Shown here piece after piece: positions 57,299 through 64,000 of a DNA stretch of 64,000 nucleotides (position 1 is its first letter; the number at the start of each line of letters is the position of its first letter). Position numbers and translations under genes: made by a program. The notes beneath the pieces were generated by a model. The model was given only the letters and a program-made list of their open reading frames with translations, did not search any database and was not told the DNA's origin. This DNA is from Cylicocyclus nassatus (lineage: Eukaryota; Nematoda; Chromadorea; Rhabditida; Strongylidae): positions 66,793,618 to 66,857,617 of the forward strand of contig CATQJL010000305.1 of NCBI GenBank assembly GCA_958299035.1, read 5' to 3'.

Positions 57299-60200
57299 AT
57301 GATGACGATCTGTACTTACAACGCGAGGACGCTGGCATCGGACGCATCTATCGAAGATCTCATGATGCAAGCAAGGAAGATTAAGTACGATGTCATCGGA
57401 CTGACCGAGACAAGGAGGCACCACCCGCTGAACGACACATTTGAGACTGGAGAAGAACTGTTTCTAGGAACATGCTACAGTCAGGGCCCGGCACAGATCG
57501 TCTGGAAGCAGACTGGACTTCGTTTTTGAAGCAAACAGCAAAGGGGATATCGTTTTTGACGAGTCGGAACCGAGAACCAAGAATAAACGCCAATAAGTTG
57601 AACACAAGTTCTACGGACAGGTTATCGCACGATTGACATGCTCTATCGTGTACGGCGAAAAGTGCGCGCGATTTGAAAGCAAGGCTAAAATAAACAAATT
57701 GCTTGTTTACAGTGCACACAGAAGCATATGACACCAAAATTGAACTATATGTATAGAAAATTATTTGGGAAAGGATTATGTAAAAAGATTTGAAAACTTA
57801 TGTGAAGTAATACCTTTTTCAAAATTAGATCGTCTCCAGACGGCCACCAGACGATCTGAGATCGTCTGGAGCATATATTTTCGTCACTTCACATAAGTTT
57901 CGGATCTTTTTAGCATGGATGGATTCCCCGGTCACAACTCTATCCCTGAGCATGAAGACATTTTCATATCATTGCCTTTCCTCTGTTTTTTGCCTTCATT
58001 TCTTCTCGCTTTGTTAAATATCGCGCTCTAATGCCAAAGTCTTGTGCATGCGTTCCTAGTACTCAGCTCCAATTTGGTTTTCACTCTTATCTTACGCCTT
58101 TTCTTTCAGACTAGTCAATCTTTCTTGTTTTCATCTTCTCCTAAGCAGGTAGGTCAAAGGGGACTTCGTAAAACTTCCGAAAATCAGGGGAGACTCCGTT
58201 TTCAAAAACCCTAGAAACCGACTCGTGCCGGGCCCTGGCTACAGTCGAGGAGTAGGTGGAGTGGGAGTCCTTGTCAACACGAGTTTGGCCATAAACATCG
58301 ATTCGTTCGAACAACTTACAACTCGAATCGGACGTTTGCGAATATCAAGATATGGATCAATCCCTGCCTTGACCGTCTTCATTGCGTACGCCCCAACATC
58401 CAGCTACGACGAGGACGAACTCGAGGTATTTGATATGGACTTGGAGAAGTTCTACAGAGAAGATCATACCTTCTACAAGATCATCGTCGGTGATTTCAAC
58501 GCGAAGATCGGAACTAGAAGGTCGACTGAGGAACTTCACATCGGAACCCATGGTTTGCAGTGGAACGAACAAGGGGAGAGACTGGCTGGACCTGGGAATC
58601 GCCCGGTGGAGAGTAACCATAACGAGATTGACCACATCATCGTCAACAGAAGGTACTGCCTGACGGACGTCGCTGTTGTTCCGAAGTTCTACACGGGATC
58701 AGACCATCGTCTCCTGCGCGCCAAATTCTACTTTCCGCGGAATGGAGAGAGAGCCGTCAAGTTCAGGAAATATCGCCTCATGAATACCACCAACTGGGAT
58801 CTGTTTTCTTCGATATCCGGCTCATGGCGAGATACCGTGATGGACAACATCGACGAAGAATACGAACGGTTCGTACAACATCTCCACGGTTGTGCCAAGG
58901 AAGCTCAGAGTCTAAGAAGTACGAGAAGGCGTCTCACCACGGGGACTTTGGAGCTGATACGCCAACGTGGACGCGCACGAGCCACAGGCAACTACCGACT
59001 GACGTCCGAGCTTGCGAAGCGATGCAGAGAAGCGATAAAAGAAGACCTTAAGGAGAAAAGAGTAGCAGTGATGGTTGACGCCGCGGAGGCTGCCCGCCGA
59101 AGCTTCGTCAACTTCAAGACAAAGATGACCGCACTTCGTCGTCCTGACGGAACCATAACTGCTTCCCGAAGATCAATGGAGAAGGTCATCCACGACTTCT
59201 ACTCGGATCTTTTTGCAAGCCACGTCCACCTTCCACCATGCCATCTCAAGGAGGACGAGTATGTCGCACCGTCTGTTTTTCCTTCCGAGATTCGTCATGC
59301 TATCATGTCGATGAAAAACCGTACAGCACCCGGTCCCCACAGGATTAAACCAGAACATCTGAAGAATCTTTCGCCAGTTCTCATCAAGACTTTGGCAAGG
59401 CTCTTCACGCGGTACCTGACGGAAGGCAAGGTTCCAAGGCAATGGAAGACCAGCAAAACCGTGTTGCTGTACAAGAAGGGAGATCCCTGCGACATCGGCA
59501 ATTATCGCCCTATCTGCTTGTTGTCTGTAGTCTACAAACTCTTTACGCGAGTCATTCTCAACAGGATCGGAAGAGAGTTGGACGAAGGACAACCATGCGA
59601 GCAAGCTGGGTTTCGAAGAGGATTCAGCACGATCGACCACATACACACGGTGTCAAGGCTCATTGAAGTGTCACGAGAGTATAAGATGCCGCTCTGTCTC
59701 ACCTTCATCGACTTGAAGAAGGCCTTTGACTCGGTTGAGACTGAAGCCGTCATCGATGCCTTGAGCAATCAAGGTATTCCGACTCATTACATCAAGATAA
59801 TTCGTGAGCTGTATAACGACTTCACAACCACCATAACATCATTCTACAAGAACATCATCGAAGAGAGGCGTGCGACAAGGCGATACTATATCGCCGAAAC
59901 TATTCAGTGCCGCTCTGGAGAACGTCATGCGTAAGTTGGAATGGGACAACATGGGAGTGAAAGTCGACGGCCGGCAGCTACACCACCTTCGCTTTGCTGA
60001 TGACATCGTATTGATAACACCAAGCATCACGCAGGCGGAACAAATGCTGGCCCAGTTTGACGAAGTGTGTGGAAAGATCGGTCTACGGCTGAATCTAACG
60101 AAGACGATGTTCATGAGGAACGGAAGAGTGCCTGATGCTCCTTTCATGCTAAACGGGACGAACATCACCGAATGCTCAAGCTACACCTACCTAGGTCGTG

Positions 60201-60817
60201 AACTCAATATGATGAACGATCTAGCTCCGGAACTGAGCAGGAGGAAACGTGCAGCATGGGGAGCATATAAGACAATTGAGGACGTAGTGAAGAAGACCAA
60301 GAACATCCGGCTCCGCGCCCACCTTTTCAACTCGACGGTTCTTCCTGCTTTGACGTACGCTTCAGAAACATGGACAATGAGAAAGCAGGATGAACACGCG
60401 GTTAGCGTCATCGAACGAGCTGTTGAGAGAGTGATGCTAGGAGTGAATCGACTCACGCAAGTGAGGCAAGGATTACGAAGTTCTACCCTACGTCAACGAT
60501 CGAAGATCAGGGACGCTGCCGCGTACGCCAAGCAGAACAAGATAAGATGGGCCGGGCACGTAATGCGTTTCGACGACAACCGGTGGACGAGAGCTGTAAC
60601 AGATTGGATACCACTGGACGTCAAACGCGAACGAGGAAGACCGCCGACGCGATGGTCAGATATGTTCACGAAGTCCTTTAATGAAGTCCTTCAGAGCGTT
60701 CCACGTGTTCCTGGTGCGATACGTAAACATTGGTCAACAATCGCCCGAGACAGGGACGAATGGAGGCATCACTGGTACCCGCTCGTGCAACACGATGATC
60801 AACGGGGATACAGGTGA
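57299..60817 (+). pseudogene. RTE endonuclease/reverse transcriptase ORF, interrupted and frame-broken
   Basis: The ORF starts MMTICTYNARTLASDASIED (chosen as the first ATG before the endonuclease fold) and contains DVIGLTETRRH (catalytic Glu), VGGVGVLVNTSLA, IIVGDFNAKIG, HNEIDHIIVN and TGSDHRLLRAKF. The RT has APGPHRIKPEHLK (His where Asp is usual), YRPICLLSVVYKLFTRVI, QAGFRRGFSTIDHIHT, TFIDLKKAFDSVE, RQGDTISPKLFSAAL, LRFADDIVLI (FADD box) and the C-terminal KIRWAGHVMRFDDNRW. Defects: an hAT-like element at 57,482-58,237 (764 bp with its duplication; the frames on both sides agree once it is discounted); a loss of roughly 75 bp near 58,590 with a compensating 1-bp gain at about 58,616 (judged from the usual RTE sequence); and a frameshift near 59,862. 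Inactive as sequenced. Confidence 0.87.
57482..58237. mobile_element. hAT-like element with perfect 8-bp target duplication
   Basis: The ends CAGGGCCCGGCAC and GTGCCGGGCCCTG are exact inverted copies of 13 bp. GCTACAGT occurs on both sides (57474-57481 and 58238-58245). 8-bp duplications and CAGGG ends are diagnostic of hAT. It is 756 bp long with no transposase, so non-autonomous. The element at 37,104 is a longer relative. A central stem, CCAGACGATCTGAGATCGTCTGG, is seen near 57,845-57,870. Confidence 0.95.
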
Positions 60818-60943
60818 TACAGGTGATAGAAGCTCAGATTTTCAATTGAAGTTCCATGGAGCAAATGACTTGCCTAACAAGCGCGAGCGATTATGTAACA
60901 CACTGATAGGGGAAGGAAGGTTGGTCAAAGTGGCCTCTTGAGA

Positions 60944-61040
60944 TGTGTTGTAAATTACCTTGTAGAGCAAGGAACGCTGATTCCAAATCTGCCTTCTCTA
61001 TCTGCTGCGGGCTTCTGGGGGAGGAGTTATGAAGGTTTCA
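60944..61040 (+). repeat. Single arm of the 52,620-type foldback
   Basis: GAGATGTGTTGTAAATTACC and AACGCTGATTCCAAATCTGC follow the arm at 52,655-52,720. No opposite arm was found nearby. Confidence 0.5.
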
Positions 61041-61139
61041 GCGAGTAAAAAATTTGAATGTTACATTAGTTAGAAATCAGTCTTAACATTTTTTTTAGAA
61101 CTGTAATAGTAGTCGGGTCACTTGATGCAACAAATATCC

Positions 61140-61461
61140 TTGGCAAATACGCCAACTCGCTGCTGCCTCATTTGAACGTTAGATGCCCTATGTGGATTGT
61201 GATTACGTGAGCAAGTTGGAATTTTTGTAGGAATTTTTATGAACCGAGTTGCGATTTTTCCCAATTTTTCGGGCATTTGAATCTTTTTGGTCTTTGGCTC
61301 GAAACTCGTAGTGGATCAGAGCTGTTGCTAAAGCAAGATAGCCATCTTGTACAGCTTGCTTTGTTCTGTCGAATGATTTCTTGCAACCTACTTAGAAATG
61401 AGAAGTGTACGACTTATTGCGGTTGGAATTCAAAACCTGCATAATTTTCCGGACAACCTAA
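61140..61461. mobile_element. Mariner-like MITE, one arm only
   Basis: It ends GGACAACCTAA followed by TA and tracks the right arm of 62,535-63,482 (TTTTTGTAGGAATTTTTATG, GCTCGAAACTCGTAGTGGAT). The left arm is missing, so it is a deletion derivative. Confidence 0.75.
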
Positions 61462-61659
61462 TATTATAAACACCATCTAGAAATAGTTTTTCTGCTCTTT
61501 CCAATGCCCGCTAAGTATCGAGGGAACTACATCTCAGTAATGGAATTCCAAGCCGCGAACTTAGTTTGCCAAAATGCATATATTTTAGAAAATGTTTCTA
61601 CAAAGGCATTTTTTCCTCATCGTTCATAAAATCACCTACATTGTACTTTATATTGAACT

Positions 61660-62532
61660 AGCTGCCAAACTCGGCTCCGCCCGGCCCTCTCAATAGTGAT
61701 TTTGTAGCCATCATAAGCACCTACCTATGCCAACTCTCTTCAAAGCTCAAACTTTTTTGAAAAAATCGATAAAACCGATATCGATCGACAACGAAAAGTA
61801 GCGCACGACACCCGGCCCGCCCCGAAGTGCACGTATGTGTGCAAAGCTTGGTGCGGATCGGTTCAAAGTTAAATTTTATTCGGAACAAACGAACATACAT
61901 ACGTACATACATACATACATATATACATACATACATATATACATACATACATATATACATACATGCATATATACATACATACATATATACATACATACAT
62001 ATATACATACATACATATATACATACATACATATATACATACATACATATATACATACATACATATATACATACATACATATATACATACACTAGCTGGC
62101 AAACTCGGCTCCGCCCGGCCCTGTCATTATTATATTCGCAATCAGCATGCTCGATTACCCCCCTGTGCCAACTCCCAGCCCCGTAGCTCAAATTTTGCAA
62201 AAAATCGATAAAATCGATATCGATCGATAACGAAAAGTAGCCTATGACACGCTCCCTGCCCCGAAGTACATGTGTGCCAAGTTTGGTTCAAATCGATTCA
62301 GAAATAAAAACTTCTATTCCGCACATACGTACAGACAGACATACATACAGACATTCAGCTTTATATATAAGATACATATATACATACATACATATATACA
62401 TACATACATATATACATACATACATATATACATACATACATATATACATACATACATATATACATATATACATATATACATACATACATATATACATATA
62501 TACATACATACATATATACATACATACATATA
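61660..62532 (+). repeat. Two dispersed units, each followed by a TACATACATACATATA array
   Basis: Units at 61,660-61,905 and 62,092-62,372 both carry AACTCGGCTCCGCCCGGCCC, AAAATCGATA, CGAAGT-x-CATGTGTGC and ACATACAGACAG-like ends. Each is followed by a tandem array with a 16-bp period (TACATACATACATATA) to 62,091 and 62,532. The array seems to have grown from the ACATAC-rich 3' end of the unit. Tyr/Cys/Ile-rich open frames here are artefacts. Confidence 0.85.
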
Positions 62533-62534
62533 TA

Positions 62535-63482
62535 TTAGGTTGTCCGCAAATTAATGCCCCTTCTGAATTTCAACCGCAATAAGTCATGCACTTATCACTT
62601 CCAAATAAGTTGCAAAGTACCATTTGATAGAGCAAAGCAAGCTCTACAAGAAGGCCATTTTGATTTTGCAACAGCTCTCATCCACCTCGAGTTTTGAGCC
62701 AAAAACTAAAAAGACTTAGCAGCCCGAAAAATCGAAAAAAATCGTAACTCAGTTCATAAAAATCCTACAAAAATTCTTTCCTGCTCACGTAAACGCTATC
62801 TACATAAAACATCTGTATACGTCTTTGCCATATTTTTTCCTCTGTTAGAAAGCAAAAAGACGGAAATTTTCGTGCATTTGCCAAAGTGATGCTGTGCCGT
62901 CTCCACATAGGTAGTTGTATACTACAAACCTGTAGAAGTACAGACTCAAATTTTCAGCTCTCTACAAGCTTTAGTTCTCGAGAAATACCGAGCATAGCTT
63001 TCCTTAATTAGGTGGCAGAGCTAAAATTCAAATTTCTCGAGAACTAAAGCTTGTAGAGAGCTGAGAATTTACGTTTGTACTTCTACAAGTTTGTAGTATA
63101 CGACTACCTGTGTGGGAACGGCACAGCACCGCTTTGGCAAATGCACGAAAATTTCCTTTTCTTGATTTATAACAGAGGAAAAAATATGGCAAAGAGGTAT
63201 ATAGATGTTTTATGTGGATAGGGTTTACGTGAGCAAGTAAGAATTTTTGTAGGATTTTTATGAACTGAGTTACGATTTTTTTCGATTTTTCGGGATACTG
63301 AATCCTTTTAGTTCTTGGCTCAAAACTCGAGGTGGATGAGAGCTGTTGCAAAAGCAAGATAGCCTTCTTGTAGAGCTTGCTTTGCTCTATCAAGTGGTAT
63401 CTTGAAAGCTAGTTAGGAGTGAAAAGTGTATGACTTATTGCGGCTGAAATTCAAAACGGGCATTAATTTCCGGACAACCTAA
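62535..63482. mobile_element. Mariner-like MITE, young copy inside a microsatellite
   Basis: The ends TTAGGTTGTCCGCAAATTAA and TTAATTTCCGGACAACCTAA have TA flanks at 62533-62534 and 63483-63484. The arms of about 450 bp are highly alike (GAGCAAAGCAAGCTCTACAA and inverse). The TACATACATACATATA array continues on both sides, so insertion came after array growth. Confidence 0.92.
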
Positions 63483-63692
63483 TACATATATACATACATA
63501 CATATATACATACATACATATATACATACATACATATATACATACATACATATATACATACATACATATATACATACATACATATATACATACATATATA
63601 CATACATACATATATACATACATACATATATACATACATACATATATACATACATATATACACACATACATATATACATACATACATATATA
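63483..63692 (+). repeat. TACATACATACATATA array, right part
   Basis: A 16-bp-period tandem array continuing the one broken at 62,532 by the mariner-like MITE. Occasional units are shortened to TACATACATATA. Confidence 0.95.
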
Positions 63693-63693
63693 C

Positions 63694-64000
63694 CAGTGGC
63701 GTACCCAGGATTTCGGCTCGGGGGGGGGCGCGACAAAAAATTTTTTCTAAAGAAGGTGCGTGGCGTTAGCCACGCACTCCGAAAAATTTTTTGGGGTGCT
63801 TCTCAAAATTTTTCCGGGTCCCCGACCCCTAAAATCTGGAAAAAGGGGGCGTGGCGTCAGCCACGCCCCCGAAAAAAAATTTTTTATAAGGCTAAAATGA
63901 ATTTTTAAAAAATTTTAAAAATTATTTTAATTATTTACAAGTAAAAACAAGTCACTTGCACATTTTTATAACCCATGTAAGTAACTTTCAAAAATTTCGC
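63694..64000 (+). mobile_element. hAT-like MITE, CAGTGGCGTACC family, cut by the window end
   Basis: It begins CAGTGGCGTACCCAGGATTT followed by a G run, then GGCGTTAGCCACGCACTCC and GGCGTCAGCCACGCCCCC, and has reached the CAAGTCACTTGCACATTTTT zone when the window ends. It is the best-preserved copy of the family and the reference for orientation of the others. Confidence 0.8.

Larger units (their letters stand above)
56906..60831 (+). mobile_element. RTE-clade LINE, nearly full length
   Basis: It has a GC-rich 5' UTR, one endonuclease/reverse-transcriptase ORF and a short 3' tail of GATACAGGT repeats, the RTE style. The target is receptor-segment DNA: sequence contiguous at 2,060-2,150 is split here between 56,870 and 60,850. 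An hAT-like element interrupts the endonuclease part. The 5' boundary is approximate. Confidence 0.88.

Noticed and set aside
58357..58635. Antisense open frames across the RTE, for example also at 59,173-59,646 and 59,839-60,168
   Set aside because: They are shadows of the reverse-transcriptase coding strand in high-GC sequence.
61721..62582. Tyr/Ile/Cys-rich open frames on both strands, also at 63,435-63,736
   Set aside because: They come from the TACATACATACATATA arrays.

Overview
This window reads as nuclear DNA of a parasitic nematode, most likely a strongylid and plausibly hookworm-like (Ancylostoma/Necator type). The reasons are short introns of about 35-60 nt ending in TTTTCAG-like acceptors, GC-AG introns, nematode-specific chemoreceptor exons, an RTE-type LINE of the kind common in hookworms, and a very dense load of foldback (MITE) elements. 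There is no operon-like bacterial structure, and nearly all long open frames come from repeats. Genes had to be rebuilt exon by exon from splice sites and phase. The genus is an inference.

Layout. 1-20,780: two paralogous segments, each carrying a seven-transmembrane chemoreceptor gene on the + strand. Receptor A is cut by the left edge and only its last two exons (3,637-3,926) are visible. Receptor B runs from 9,349 to 18,219 and is broken by at least three frame lesions. A third, exploded copy (C) is found in pie­ces from 39,940 to about 60,900. It has lost its TM1-4 exon and keeps TM5/loop exons at 53,930-54,150. 21,900-23,400: minus-strand gene for DPAGT1/ALG7, the GlcNAc-1-phosphate transferase that starts N-glycan synthesis; six internal exons plus one following exon fit in phase. 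26,700-30,755: plus-strand LAMP-family membrane glycoprotein gene with a MITE sitting inside a luminal-domain exon. 31,670-32,828: decayed SR splicing-factor gene (minus). 33,500-33,680: remnant of a histone H4 gene with two copies of the histone 3' stem-loop. 42,837-44,387: minus-strand gene with eight phase-consistent exons, tentatively YLPM1-like.

The rest is mobile DNA. There are two LINEs: a CR1/jockey-like element at about 45,040-49,674 and an RTE element at about 56,906-60,831. Each is split by a DNA transposon whose removal restores the frame: a TTAA element in the first and an 8-bp-duplication hAT element in the second. Foldback elements can be sorted by target duplication: TA (Tc1/mariner-like), TTAA (piggyBac-like), TTA/TAA (PIF/Harbinger-like) and 8 bp (hAT-like). 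Several are nested, and paralogous copies supply the empty sites. A dispersed GC-rich family carries 22-23-bp tandem arrays (four copies), and the right end holds ATAC-type arrays. A (CA)130 microsatellite lies at 35,634.

How the parts fit: the host genes seen are housekeeping (N-glycosylation, lysosomal or vesicle membrane, splicing, histone) plus a chemoreceptor cluster. Element insertion next to or inside their exons is the dominant theme. I saw no clearly new coded biochemical system. The most unusual items are the in-exon MITE of the LAMP gene, the MITE placed on the DPAGT1 splice donor, the 23-bp array family, and the decayed receptor triplication with datable nested insertions.
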